Under the pieces are notes generated by a model. The model ran no database searches, was not told where the DNA came from, and was given only the letters and a program-made list of their open reading frames with translations. Of a stretch of DNA of 64,000 nucleotides, positions 23,994 through 35,984 are shown one piece after another. The translations under genes were made by a program, and so were the position numbers. The stretch's first letter is position 1. Every line of letters begins with the position of its first letter. The DNA lies in assembly GCA_036346225.1 (NCBI GenBank), contig JARFIW010001109.1, positions 248,001 through 312,000 on the forward strand, in the 5' to 3' direction. This DNA comes from Platerodrilus igneus. Its lineage: Eukaryota; Arthropoda; Insecta; Coleoptera; Lycidae.

Positions 23994-24978
23994 CAGGCTG
24001 AGTTTTTAGTGTGGCAACGGTCGATAACTCCGTTATTATAAAAGCTATGTAAACCAAATTTTTTGGAGGCATATTAGACATGCCTAGAGTGCACATTTTA
24101 AAAATATTTGGAAGCATACAGGGTGTTTCATAATTCCAGGGCATATTAAACTTATATTTTTTTAAATGGAACACCCTATATATTATTACATTTTTGGAAA
24201 GCCCATAAAAAGAGCTTTAATTCGATATCAAATTGTATCTGTCTATTCCTTTTAGTTTTTGAGATATTCAACTGTTTTTAGAAAAAATTACCCTGATTAG
24301 ATACATTGCCACTGCACTAATACACAACTTATGTTAATTTTCAAGATGCAGAAAATTTTACTATATACCATAGTATATTTGTAAATATCACTCTTTTGAA
24401 ATTTCTTCACAGTATACAGGGTGTCAGGTTTTGCAAAATGCAATTTTTAAAACCTTTTTTTTAATGGTACCCTACTAATTTTATTGCTACAATGGATAGT
24501 TCATTAAGCGTCCTTTCATTTTTGTTAAGCATTCCCTATACCTAAATCCATTACTTTTGAGATATTTTTGATTTTCTTCGAATTTTAAGAATGTTTTTAA
24601 TTTACATAACTAAAAATAACTTACTATTGGAGAATATTATAAAACAATTAATGCATTTTGATTAACAATTAACTACACTTATCCAATAACAATTTTCACT
24701 AAAGATATAACAACCTACAATAATACGCTATCAACAGAATTCTGCCAGATCAACAATATGCATTTTATAGAAAATGTTCAAACAGGAAATCAGACAGGCT
24801 TTGAAAAAAATAACAATATAAGTTTAATATGCCTTGGAATTATGAAACACCCTGTATGCTTCCAAATATTTTTAAAATGTGTAACTTAGGCATGCCTAAT
24901 ATGCCTCCAAATTTGGTTTACGTAGCTTTTATAATAACGGAGTTATAAACCGTTCCCACACTAAAAACTCATCCTGTA
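23992..24978. mobile_element. Non-autonomous mariner-type element A with inverted ends
   Basis: It starts TACAGGCTGAGTTTTTAGTG and ends with the reverse complement (cactaaaaactcatcctgta), flanked by TA repeats. The inverted ends extend about 150-180 bp. There is no coding. The interior (about 24170-24840) matches the left arm of element B at 25126-25950. The CAGGGTG-type end and TA flank fit the Tc1/mariner superfamily. A smaller inverted pair (tacagggtgttt at 24117, aacaccctata near 24170) lies inside the left end. Confidence 0.75.
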
Positions 24979-25023
24979 TATATATAATGTTAAATGTTTT
25001 TATTTTTCTTGATCTTTTCACTC

Positions 25024-25093
25024 TATATTTGTTTGAGGATGCTTTTCTTGGGTTATAGGTCATATAACCTATAACCCAAGAAAAGCAGCCTCA

Positions 25094-25103
<10 letters not shown>
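25024..25103. repeat. Near-perfect palindrome, 37-nt arms, 6-nt spacer
   Basis: Arms 25024-25060 and 25067-25103 are reverse complements with a single mismatch (gaggatgc against gcagcctc). The spacer is catata. It sits between elements A and B and runs into the TA tract. Confidence 0.9.

Positions 25104-25125
<22 letters not shown>
25104..25125. repeat. (TA)n microsatellite
   Basis: TA run joining the palindrome to the left end of element B. Confidence 0.9.
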
Positions 25126-25130
<5 letters not shown>

Positions 25131-26966
25131 GGTGAGTTTTTAGTGTGGCAACGGTCGATATTAGGCATGCCTAAAGTGCACATTTTAAAAATATTTGGAA
25201 GCATACAGGGTGTTTCATAATTCCAGGGCATATTAAACTTATATTTTTAAATGGAACACCCTATATATTATTACATTTTGTAAAGCCCATAAAAGAGCTT
25301 TAATTTGATATTAAATTGTATCTGTCTATTCCTTTTAGTTTTGAGATATTCAACTGTTTTAGAAAAATGACCCGATTAGATACATTGCCACTGCACTAAT
25401 ACACAACTTATGTTAATTTTCAAGATGCAGAAAATTTTACCATATCCCATAGTATATTTGTAAATATCACTTTTTTGAAATTTCTTCCCAGTATACAGGG
25501 TGTATCAGGTTTCGCAAAATGCAATTTTTAAAAAATTTTTTAAATGGCACCCTACCAATTTTATTGCTACAATGGATAGTTCATTAAATGTCCTTTCATT
25601 TTTGTTAAGGATTCCCTATACCTAAATCCATTACTTTCTGAGATATTTTTGATTTTCTTCAAATTTTAAGAATGTTTTTAATTTACATAACTAAAAATAA
25701 CTTACTATTTGAGAATATTATAAAACAATTAATACGTTTTGATTAACAATCAACTAGAGTTATCCAATAACAATTTTCACTAAAGATATAACAACCTATA
25801 ATAATACGCTATCAACAGAATTCTGCCAGTTCAACAATATGCATTTTATAGAAAATGTTCAAACAGGAAATCAGGCAGGCTTTGAAAAAAATAACAATTA
25901 CAATCAAAATGTCATATAGGTTTATTAATTGTAGTGTGTTGTCATTTAACGCATTATCATTTCTGTTTTAAATCTAATCTTTGAAGGAGTTTTCAAAATG
26001 AATTTTACAGTGGAAGAACAAATAAATATGATTTGGGTATTGGGAGCAAGTTTAAAAAATTTCCTACTTGAATCAAGAATATACTAAGAGAGATATCCTG
26101 TTAAATGACAACACACTACAATTAATAAACCTAAATGACACTTAACATGTAATAGTTATTTTTTTCAAAGCCTGCCTGATTTCCTGCTTGAACATTTTCT
26201 ATAAAATGCATATTGTTGATCTGGCAGAATTCTGTTGATAGCGTATTATTGTAGGTTGTTATATCTTTAGTGAAAATTGTTATTGGATAACTGTAGTTGA
26301 TTGTTAAAAAAAAGGAATTAATTGTTTTATAATATTCTCCAATAGTAAGTTATTTTTATTTATGTAAATTGAAAACATTCCTAAAATTTGAAGAAAATCA
26401 AAAATATCTCAGAAAGTAATGGATTTAGGTATAGGGAATGCTTAACAAAAATGAAAGGGCACTTAATGAACTATCCATTGTAGCAATAAAATTGGTAGGG
26501 TGCCATTTAAAAATTTTTTAAAAATTGCATTTTGCGAAACCTGACACATCCTGTATACTGGGAAGAAATTTCAAAAAAGTGATATTTACAAATATACTAT
26601 GGGATATGGTAAAATTTTCTGCATCTTGAAAATTAACATAAGTTGTGTATTAGTGCAGTGGCAATGTATCTAATCGGGTTATTTTTCTAAAACAGTTGAA
26701 TATCTCAAAACTAAAAGGAATAGACAGATACAATTTGATAACAAATTAAAGCTCTTTTTATGGGCTTTTCAAAAATGTAATAATATATAGGGTGTTCCAT
26801 TAAAAGAAATATAAGTTTAATATGCCCTGGGATTATGAAACACCCTGTATGCTTCCAAATATTTTTAAAATGTGCACTTTAGGCATGCCTAATATGCCTC
26901 CAAATTTGGTTTACGTAGCTTTTATAATAACGGAGTTATCGACCGTTGCCACACTAAAAACTCGCC

Positions 26967-26971
<5 letters not shown>
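25126..26971. mobile_element. Fold-back mariner-type element B; transposase start in the loop
   Basis: The left arm 25126-25950 and right arm 26101-26971 are reverse complements over most of their length, with a ~45-bp deletion near the left end. The ends are TACAGGGTGAG...CTCGCCCTGTA with TA on both sides. The 150-bp loop (25951-26100) holds ATG at 25998 and 29 codons, MNFTVEEQINMIWVLGASLK..., then TAA followed in frame by ERYP. This matches the N-terminus of the DUF4817-type mariner transposases, whose usual text ends ..RERYP. So the element is a deleted derivative that kept only the first ~35 codons of its transposase. Confidence 0.8.

Positions 26972-27012
<41 letters not shown>
26972..27012. 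repeat. (TA)n microsatellite
   Basis: TA run at the right end of element B. Confidence 0.95.
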
Positions 27013-27015
<3 letters not shown>

Positions 27016-28935
27016 GCTGTGTTAAGAGGTTGTTTAGGGGTGTATTGAATAGCAAGGGTCGTGTAGTAACCATAAATTGTGATAGGAAGCAGAAAACTAC
27101 ATTTATTTAGCAGAAAATTAAGTAATTCGTATATTATGTAAATAGCAAGCATTTAACACTCTGTATATAGACCATAATTAGCTTTAAGCGATGCAAGTAA
27201 ACATATCTCACAACAATAGAATGCGTATTTAGCAGAAAAATAGGCAATTCATACATTATGTAAATAGCAAGCATTTAACACTCTGTATATAGACCTTTAT
27301 TAATTTTAAGTAATGCAAGTGAGCATATCTTTGAACAAAAGTACGCGTATTCAGAGGAAATGATAGTACAGGTAATTAAACACGCATTGAAAAGTGTTCT
27401 AATTAGTTATAAAACAAATACGAAGATAAGAGATAAAACCTAACAAAGCTTTATGCAAGTACGCGGAAACAATAAACATTTTTGATAAGAAAACGCAGTT
27501 TCAAAGATGCATAAACACAAATGAAAATAGCATTGAAGTTACATAATTTATTTTGTACAATATTGAAAAGGCTATATCTACACAAAACAACGTATGGTCA
27601 AGATAACGATGTATCAAATAAACACCATTACACGGAAAACCAAAGAAACTGCATTTATTTAGCAGAAAATTACATCAGAAACAACTTCGAAATGCAGGAA
27701 ATACAAAGATGTGGTTGGTTGAGATATCTGCAAGACTTGTTGAAAACCCAGCCCACATGTAAGTGGGAACAGCCTATATTAACACAGAGCAATGATAAGA
27801 CGGGTCAGTTCATAACTCAAGCAGGGCGAAGCTGCGTCACTGCGAAACAGAAAGTCACGTGTAATTTAATATTTAATAATATATCAAGTGTATGTTACAA
27901 GTGACAAATAGTGCTACAATTATGAAGACTTCTTTTGCCGTTTAATGTGAGTAGAATTTGGGGTAATTTATTTAAACTAAATATTAATAATAATAGGGCT
28001 TCGAATTGGGCGATAGAATATTTTAAATGTGTTGATGAAAATAATTTGAATTGGTGATATAACATTTCTGAACATTTCGAATTTGGGGTACATTTCTGAA
28101 TAATTCGAATCTATGATATAACGTTTCAAATGTGTGGTGTATTTCTGAACATTTCAAGTTGCAATAATTCAAGTATGTGTTGATAAGAATAATTCAAATC
28201 TTGGTCAAAATAATATGACAATTTAAATCAGCGTCGACAATTATATTTTGGTACAATTCTGGTACAATTTTGAGTTGCGAGATTCAAGGCATATAAATTA
28301 AAGAAGCACGAAGTAATTTATGGAAAACGAGGGGTTCAACTAAGCAGAGCAGTGATAGACGAATGAGGACAACAAAGGGGCGTAGATCCACAACCCGAAG
28401 AACAACCTGTAGCAGGTCAGATCTATTTATTTTTAAGATATTTTTTCTATTTAAATTTCAATACTGAATTTATTCAATTTATATAAACTTGTGATAAAGT
28501 CAACAACAAACATTGCATACGTTAAACTTACGTAATATATTATAAAGGAGTCTAGAATGTTCCAGGTTTCTTTGGTAAAAAGGGGTAGTTTTTGGTGACT
28601 TTAGATTGAATTCAAAGTATATAAATTTTGGGATAAATGATACATATGATATTGATTGATTGAAGGGTATTTTAAAATATTTATCAATTCAAAACTTGTA
28701 AATAATATTTCTTTTCATTATATGAAATTAATTGACTTTGTTTTATAAATTCAAACAAATAGGTAATCATAAAGGGGTGGAGAAGAGAAAAATTGATCAT
28801 CGTAACGTTGTGCACTCTGTGTAGATTGAAGAGGGCTAGCTGTGGCATATTATTAAAATTAGTAAGATTAAATTTGGTTTGAGAACACAGAGCGGTGGAG
28901 TTAAGTAAAAACGTCATAACACCGAGTACGGCGTT

Positions 28936-28938
<3 letters not shown>
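27013..28938. other. 1.9-kb segment bounded by TA tracts; ~122-bp tandem duplication
   Basis: No recognised gene. The stretch 27113-27234 is duplicated at 27235-27350 (shared core gcatttaacactctgtatat), and a third short echo of its start is at 27657. A 127-codon plus-strand frame at 27521-27904 lacks known motifs. The segment begins and ends at TA runs (26972-27012 and 28939-28982), which suggests one inserted unit. Confidence 0.4.

Positions 28939-28982
<44 letters not shown>
28939..28982. repeat. (TA)n microsatellite, tail of SINE
   Basis: TA run directly at the 3' side of the minus-strand tRNA-derived SINE, so it may be the SINE's simple-repeat tail. Confidence 0.9.
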
Positions 28983-28986
<4 letters not shown>

Positions 28987-29152
28987 GTGAATAAGACGAA
29001 ATAATAACTTAGACTTTTATGCAAAGCCCAAATGATCATTTCAAATCGAGCTAGTAATTGAAAGATGGAAAATATAAGGTCTTGGACAGGACTTGAACCT
29101 GTATCCTGGTTTTGCCAGAACCATGCGTTTACCAATTACGCCACCGAGAACG
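28983..29152 (-). mobile_element. tRNA-derived SINE (Ala-GGC-like head)
   Basis: On the minus strand an A box-like GGCGTAATTGGT (29142-29131) and a B box GGTTCAAGTCC (29099-29089) are correctly spaced. The sequence folds as a tRNA: anticodon stem tggtt/aacca with loop ctggcaa (anticodon GGC) and T arm acagg/cctgt. The acceptor stem pairs at only 5 of 7 positions, so it is not a working tRNA. The body after the head recurs at 59970-60106, which shows a dispersed family. Pol III promoters of this kind drive SINEs. Confidence 0.75.
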
Positions 29153-29247
29153 CTGACACAATTGGGAAATTTACAAATTTAAATCGTGTACACAACTATA
29201 TATGAACCTAACTTTCAATTACGTTTGGCGTTTTGTCAATCATATAT

Positions 29248-29249
<2 letters not shown>

Positions 29250-29287
<38 letters not shown>
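29250..29287. repeat. (TA)n microsatellite
   Basis: TA run upstream of the SINE head and before the KLHDC3 exons. Confidence 0.95.
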
Positions 29288-29289
<2 letters not shown>

Positions 29290-29653
29290 GTATTATACAT
29301 ACAATGTCTGCATATTATAATTACATTCATATTATATTGGGCTAGAATACTAGTTATATCTGTACACTAATCTGTAAATTTCATTTTTTTTTAAATGTGC
29401 CTGTAGTATCAAGCACATGGAAATTGTTGCTGTTGTAATACGATTAAAATGGTTCTAAATGTAAGTGAACAGATGTCTTCGACAGTCGTAAACTTGAACT
29501 TGTTTTTTTTTAAAATCATTAACAGAATGGAATAATTTTGGCTGTTTGTTGGATGAACGTAGTAAGTTGGATTAAAGTCAATAGTTTTTGTTTTTGATCA
29601 CATTTTGTATTATTTATAAATTTGGAATATATTATTGCATTAAATTTTTTCAG

Positions 29654-30469
29654 GCGCTGAACCAGCTGTTAGAGATTTCCATTCAGCAGTATGTTTACAT
29701 GATAAAATGTATATATTTGGAGGTCGAGGAACAGAATCTCAGCATAGTGTGTATCTTCCTGGAAAAGAATTATATTGTGATCAATTATGGTACTTAGACT
29801 TACACACTAACACTTGGCACAATCCATACACAATTGGTGGTCGTCCTATTGGGAGAAGGAGTCATTCCGCCTGTAAGGTGTTTGTTTGTAATAGTTGTAT
29901 TTGTTTTATAACATATTTATGTTTTAGTTGTCTACAATGATAAAATGTACATTTTTGGTGGTTATAATGCATTAAAATTAGAGCATTACAATGATTTGTA
30001 TCAATTTGATCCAGCGACAAATGAATGGACATTATTAAAACCCCATGGAAGGAGTCCATCTTGTCGTCGGAGACAAGCTTGTATTGTAGTGGACGACAAA
30101 GTAGTTTTATTTGGAGGAACTAGGTTGGCTAAATGTAACTGTATTAGTTGTATGGCATAATAGTGAATTGTTTTATAGCCCAGTGACTGGAACTCAACAG
30201 TGTTCGTTTAACAACAGTGAGGAAGATCTAACTGATCACAGTGATATGCATGTACTAGATTTTAACCCTTCATTAAAAACTCTATGTAGTGTGAAGGTTT
30301 TTGAATCAAAACTGGATTTTTCTGTGTTACCATATAGTTTGCAGTAAGTATTATTTTTGTATTTGATTATTTTTAGTAAGTAATTGCATTTTTGTTCAGG
30401 TTAGATATTGAAAACATGTTTACATCAAATAAGATTACTGTGAGCCGACCCAGCAATTCTGCAGGATAA
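29654..30469 (+). CDS. KLHDC3: Kelch domain-containing protein 3 (KLHDC3), last four exons
   Basis: Exons 29654-29872, 29928-30123, 30179-30343 and 30400-30469 (stop TAA 30467-30469) join in phase into ~215 residues; the three introns are 55, 55 and 56 nt, all GT-AG. The product is the C-terminal half of KLHDC3: DFHSAVCLHDKMYIFGGR, GRRSHSA..YNDKMYIFGGYN and RRRQACIVVDDKVVLFGGTS are successive Kelch blades. The tail has SLKTLCSVKV, an exact BC-box pattern, and LPYSL, a CUL2-box pattern. In animals KLHDC3 is a CUL2 ubiquitin-ligase substrate receptor for C-terminal glycine degrons. The first exon here begins with two bases of a split codon after a polypyrimidine tract and CAG. The N-terminal ~190 residues are not found in the upstream 29 kb, so they are further away or lost. 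AATAAA signals occur at 30645 and 30685. All exons are open, which supports a live gene. Confidence 0.85.
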
Positions 30470-30644
30470 TCGGTATTGTTTATGGAGTATCAACAAGTTA
30501 GAATCTTAAAATTTTGATTTAGTAAACTTTGATAGTATTAAAGGAGTGTTCTGGATATTATTCATTTTATTAAGACTGTATTTTTTTATTTTGTTGTAAA
30601 CCAGTGAGATCTGATATAGTCACATTACTAATGTACCTAATTTT

Positions 30645-30690
30645 AATAAACCATGTTAATTACTGATTCTGTTGGATTCTGTCGAATAAA
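30645..30690 (+). terminator. Polyadenylation signals of KLHDC3
   Basis: Two AATAAA hexamers (30645-30650, 30685-30690) lie 176 and 216 bases after the stop codon, in an AT-rich 3' UTR. Confidence 0.5.
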
Positions 30691-30940
30691 AAAACATAAA
30701 TACCATGATTTTAAATAATATTGCTGCAATGATTCATATGACTTGTTACACCTGATATAGACGTCAAATGAATTAAATTTTGATTTGCCCAGAAGGGGCA
30801 GGGACTTCGTAACAATATGTGTGCATTGGCTAACTGCACTGATGCGGGAGTGGGTCCCTAGAGGATGGATGACAAAAGAAAATAATAAACAAAATGGCTT
30901 AAATTCAAAAATTTTACATTACGTTAACACTTACCTTGAT

Positions 30941-31055
30941 AGGTCTCTTCTACTGTCAGAATCGAGGTGTGCCAAACAGTCACCACAATACTTTTAATGT
31001 CATTTCCATGTGGAAGACTGTTATTCCACATACAGCTTCCTTGTTTGGTATCCTA
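30941..31055 (-). other. Candidate exon on the minus strand, function unknown
   Basis: On the minus strand, an acceptor-like ctttag precedes 115 nt that stay open in one frame (starting DTKQGSCMWNNSLPHGNDIK) and end at CAAG followed by a strong donor GTAAGTG (at 30940-30934). I do not recognise the peptide. It could be an exon of an unknown gene or chance. Confidence 0.25.
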
Positions 31056-32460
31056 AAGTTAGTCATAATTAAAGAATTGTCTCAAAATATAACGCAACTT
31101 TCAAATACGTCTATCACTGGGGTAGGTGGATTTCTTTATAAATCACTGATGACTTTTCCTAGTTCCTAAGTCAAATAACAATTAACCTAAACTTAACCTC
31201 TATTAACTTAAAAATATGTTCCATACACATACAGATATCCTTTCCTAAAAATAAATCTTACCCGCAAATCTGGCCAGGTGTTGCTAAAATAAATCCTACT
31301 GAAAATCTTAAAAAAACTTACGTCTAAGCCATCAACAAAACTATTCGTCACTAAATTGTTGTGCTTTCCTATTTAATTATTAGAAATTCATAAATTCCAA
31401 ATTATTGGCAATACCATTCATAAAAAAAAACAAAAAGGCAGTTACATCCCAACTTTTTCTGTATTTTTTCATTGTCCGTTCAAAAATTACTAAATAAATA
31501 CTTTTAACACTCAAAATGTCACTAATAAATCTATTGGTTTCAAATAACTAATTAGTCCGGCCAAATTTGTAATTATTTTCACTTACCTAATGTCTTATTA
31601 CCAAAATACACACAATTGGCATTCAAAATTCCAAACATTACCCTTGAACATTACATAAAAGTTCATAAGAACACTCACTTAATTTTAACTCAAGAATTTC
31701 TAGCAATCATCAGTATTGCCCTCTCATTATTTCTGTTATATCTAACTACAGCAGCTCCCTGGCTCAAAACATGCTACAGTTCCAACTCCTTTGTTTCCAA
31801 ACGGTTTTTCAACATTTTATCTGCACTCATGTGTTTATCAAATCCTGATACTTGCAAAGGTATTACATTCTGTTATGTTGCTTGTCATATTATTTCCCTT
31901 TGAGAATGCCATACAATTCTTCTTAGAGGTTCTGTGCCTTCTATCAGACCTCCAACTGTTCTATTGCCCCTTCCTCTGTTCTATTTGTGCATATCTCTAC
32001 ACTTTTTTGTTTTCAAGTAACCGAGTTCTATATAACTCACTTTCTTTCTACTTTCGTTGCATTCAACAAACTGATTTTACTCTCACTGTAAATTATATTT
32101 ATAGTAATTTCGGTACAAATTCAGTGAAATTGAACTTCCCACGACATTGATTATTCTTGCATGATCCAAACGAAGAAAGGATTACACTACAAATTGGGTT
32201 GCATGAGTAACCGTCGTGAGTACACAGTAAATAAAAACAACTCAGGAGATTACCTGGTTTTTACTAAAACTAAAGCAGTCTCCTAGGTCTCAGGTCCAAG
32301 TTGTACCAAAACAAAATAAAGGGAGAATCGAAAGAATTATGCAATGCTAGTTAAGAGCATCATAGAGTGGGGTGGGTCACACAAAGAAAAATTGGAAACC
32401 TCCATTAATAAACTTTATTTACAAACCTCTCGTTAAAACCATAATACAAGAACATTTACA
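31056..32460. other. AT-rich stretch, no gene recognised
   Basis: Open frames at 31616-31903 and 31791-32150 are hydrophobic-looking but low in complexity and without known domains. Purine/pyrimidine strand bias is noticeable (C-rich on plus). Confidence 0.4.
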
Positions 32461-32489
32461 ATGCCTCTAGTTAGGAAACCACATTACAA

Positions 32490-32715
32490 AAGCAAAGGAA
32501 AACCAGCCCGCGATGGAAACAATAATTTTTACAAAATATACTGAAGAATTTATAATACAAAAATTTTCACCCAAGTAATAAAAACATTCCTGATATTTTT
32601 TTACAAATCCCGAAGGATTTTTACAGTGCCAGAAAACTACACAAAAATAATTAATACATTCCTGATATTTTTTTACAATTATCCGAAGCATTTCACAGTA
32701 CCAAAAAAAAATATT
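32490..32715. repeat. Short tandem duplication, ~82-bp period
   Basis: The motif acattcctgatattttttta occurs at about 32582 and 32663, followed each time by a related ccgaag.atttt.acagt segment. Confidence 0.5.
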
Positions 32716-35259
32716 AAAGCAAAAAAAAATTATTACCTTGCTAAATTCCCTGCAAAGTAATTAAAATGGTAACGTCTCGCATGCACATTAAGCAGGAAAA
32801 AAATTAAACAAAATCTAGAATGAACTGCTCTGTCCTTTACAATTATGAAATCTTTGTTATCAAAATATAACGGTTAATAGATAAAAAAATTGGGTCGCTT
32901 TACACTTTTATCGTGATTACCGGTATATCGCTGTTAGAATGCATTCCTTCAGCTGACTTGGGTGGTAACATTATACCTGAATCGTAGGATAGCTCTAAAA
33001 AAAGTCATAAGAAAAAAGGTTTATAGGTAGTAAGGGTTAAACTCAATTGATATAATCATTACTAATACAGCTGTCACCATATTGTATTCTGACAGTCTTG
33101 TGAGGTGGAATCCATTTCCAATATCAAAACAAAATCTTATACATCAGGCTACAGCTAAGAACTCTTCAAAGTCGAACACCGTACATTCAAAATAATAAAT
33201 ATAATTTTGCATTCTAGTATTTTGTAGCTACTTTATTCTCAAAGTTCTATATAAGGGGTTTGATTTTTTTTGAGTATAGTCACGACGGATTGTCGTAATC
33301 ATATAGCATTTACACTGCAAATTTATCAAAGCGAAGCACGCTTCTTGAAAAACAAAGAATCGTCACAAAATAAAAATCTTGCGCTCGTTTTCATGCAGTA
33401 TTTGTATCGCCTTAGGTCAGCGTTTTGACCCCAATAACCACACTCGCATAAAATCAGCACAACAATAATAATTCTTTTGATCGTGGTTTCACTTGAAATC
33501 TCGCGCATGTTTCGATAAAACTTCCCAGAAATCGTGTTTTCCAAAAAAACATGAACAATAGTTTCCAAAATATCATCTATTAACAAGAGGACGGACTGAA
33601 CTGCTGACAAACATGAAACGTCGTTAACCTCTTTGCCGTCAACATGTGCCTAAACAACTCAAACTGTCTGTAATCAGCTTTGCAGATTAATAGAGATGTA
33701 ACATAGGTTGCATATTTTCAGTATGACCATAAGAATTTACAATTTTTGAAGTATATTCATATGCGACTTTGTAACAAACACGTTACAACCTTGTAATTTC
33801 TCTTGGAAAAACAAAAGCTTTGATAAACAAACCTAATGAAGAGACGTGTGTATTTAACCTCATGAAACACCTGACAATCTTTAAGTACAACGTGTTTTAA
33901 TAACATATACCAGATTTTCAATGCTATAATAATATTTCTGAAGCACACATTTTAATAACATAGATATCCGCTTTTTAGGAACGTATTGAAAGAATAATTT
34001 CCTGTATTTAAAATTATAGTTACATGTGCTAATAAAACCTGAGATTGAGATCTAGCATGTTATCAACAGGATAAATTCAACCTATTTAAATTTGTACTAA
34101 GAACAACGATCATAAATTCTACGGCTAACCCAAACTAAGTTCAAAGTACCTTGAATTTTTCAACTGAATACTTTAAGATTCTACAGGATGTTGAATATTG
34201 TTACACTTGCCCAATTGTCAATTGTAACTTTAGTTTAACATTATCTAGATCAAAATTGCTAACATTAACAGACAAATTACTCGTATAAATTACCGAAAGC
34301 TGCTGGGTATGCTAATCTATGCAATTAACTGTGGAAACAATACGGGATTATGAGATTTGGAATTAAATTAAGCACCAAAGAGGCTTAGTTCTCATAATCT
34401 TTCATAACTCCATTTTTTCAGGCTTCCACGGCCAAAACCCGCTAACCACAGTTGTATTTTTGTAGCCTGAGAACACATTCGTATGTAGTTTACATACTAT
34501 AACTCATAAGTTAAATACCTGGAATGCATGCAAAAAATATAATCATGAAACATGCATGTAGAAACTTAAATTAAGGATGAGAAAGGAAAACTTTCCCATG
34601 CTGGGTTTAAAAATCCCCTAAATTTGAATATTCAAATAAAGTGTAAAGCCAAAAAAGGGCACAAAAGAATCATATTTTATTTTGGGCGGTGTCTGGTTAA
34701 CATCATGTTTCAAGTTTACTGTATGCCTACTTCACCATTCTCGTGCTTACTCTCTATTGTATAAAACAATTACATCATCTATGTAACCCTAAAACTGCGT
34801 ATTCTGATTTTTCAACATGTGTTTTGTTACTTTGTATACAAGATATCTGTGGTTTCCCTTTATGATAATTGCAAGTTTGTATTAAAAACAATGTCATATT
34901 GCATGGAATTTATTAAACCAACTTCCTAAAGCTCATATTTGGGGTGTATATTAAATTAATGAGTTCTCACTATTTTTTCTTCGATCTAAAACTTTCTTAA
35001 AGATATGACACATTTCCACTATAAAATTTAAAGGTTATAATTTGTTTGTTCTTATTCTTGTGGTTTAAAATATTTTACATTAAGCGTAAAAAAACGTCCA
35101 CTTTATTGTAGGTTACGGTGTTTACTATATTAGATTTACGAAACGTGGTCATTGGAATTAGTCAACAAGTTGGAGGATGTGGTTAAATTGTTATAGGTGT
35201 GACCTATCGAAAATGATTGATTTATGTAATTTCTAATGCTGTATGCATAGTTGTTCACA
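32716..35259. other. No gene recognised
   Basis: A 94-codon minus-strand frame at 33610-33326 and a 63-codon one at 33948-33757 have no motif I can name. The rest is AT-rich non-coding DNA. Confidence 0.4.
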
Positions 35260-35385
35260 GGAAGATTGTTATGCTACTTGAATGTAAATGGATTTAGGTA
35301 GCTTTTAAATTTTGTATATACCTGTTTTCAGGAATCTTGTTATGCTACTTGTGTTTAAATTGATTTAGGTAAATTTAAAGAAAGA
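35260..35385. repeat. Tandem duplication, ~73-bp period
   Basis: Two copies of a block containing cttgttatgctacttg and gatttaggta, starting at about 35260 and 35333. Confidence 0.6.
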
Positions 35386-35984
35386 TGTAGGCGATACAGT
35401 GAGACAGTGTTTTTCTTAATTGCACATAGATTTATTGGAAGAGGAACTTCATTCCACGAAGAGGCCAACTTAATTAGGATACCTAGAAATACTCATCGTC
35501 CAGAGGATTATCACTAGACTAGACGAGTTGGCGCCCAAAAATTTGACAGGCTTAAAAGCCTTTTAATGTAAATGTTATTCTGTAGATTAAATTTTTCTTT
35601 TTCCTTTTATTGTTCCGACAAGGGGTCTACTTCCGCACCACTGTAATTAGCCGGTGCCCCTTAAATTTGTTACAGGATCCATGTCCTTCTAGGCAATTCA
35701 GAATTTAATAATTTAGCGCTTCATTCACATGAAACAAACACGTGACAAAATTTAAAATTTTTACATATGTAAGTTTCACTTACTCCTGCCAGTGGCTAAT
35801 CATAATAGCAGAAATAAATTAAGTAAATAATTTGGCGAAAAGAAAATCGTTTTAGTATGATAATACTACGATGCTTATACTAGCGTTTACATCTTGAACC
35901 ACTTCTTTGCTTAACGCTTATTAATAATAGATCCAGACACAACCGGTTTTCTTCTTTCTTAACCTTAAAATTTTGTTTCAACAG

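Noticed and set aside
26922..27152. Small frames encoding Ile-Tyr repeats (also at 23944, 28914, 44981, 49066, 51177)
   Set aside because: They are translations of (TA)n microsatellites.
27521..27904. 127-codon plus-strand frame
   Set aside because: No homology recognised and it sits in a repeat-like segment.
29079..29152. A genuine tRNA-Ala gene
   Set aside because: The acceptor stem pairs at only 5 of 7 positions and the flanking body is shared with a second copy at 60 kb, which identifies a SINE.
33326..33610. 94-codon minus-strand frame
   Set aside because: No recognisable motif, no splice or start context that supports a gene.
35530..35550. LTR primer binding site (gttggcgcccaaaa)
   Set aside because: Only about 10 bases match a lysine-type site, and no LTR, gag or pol is seen around it.
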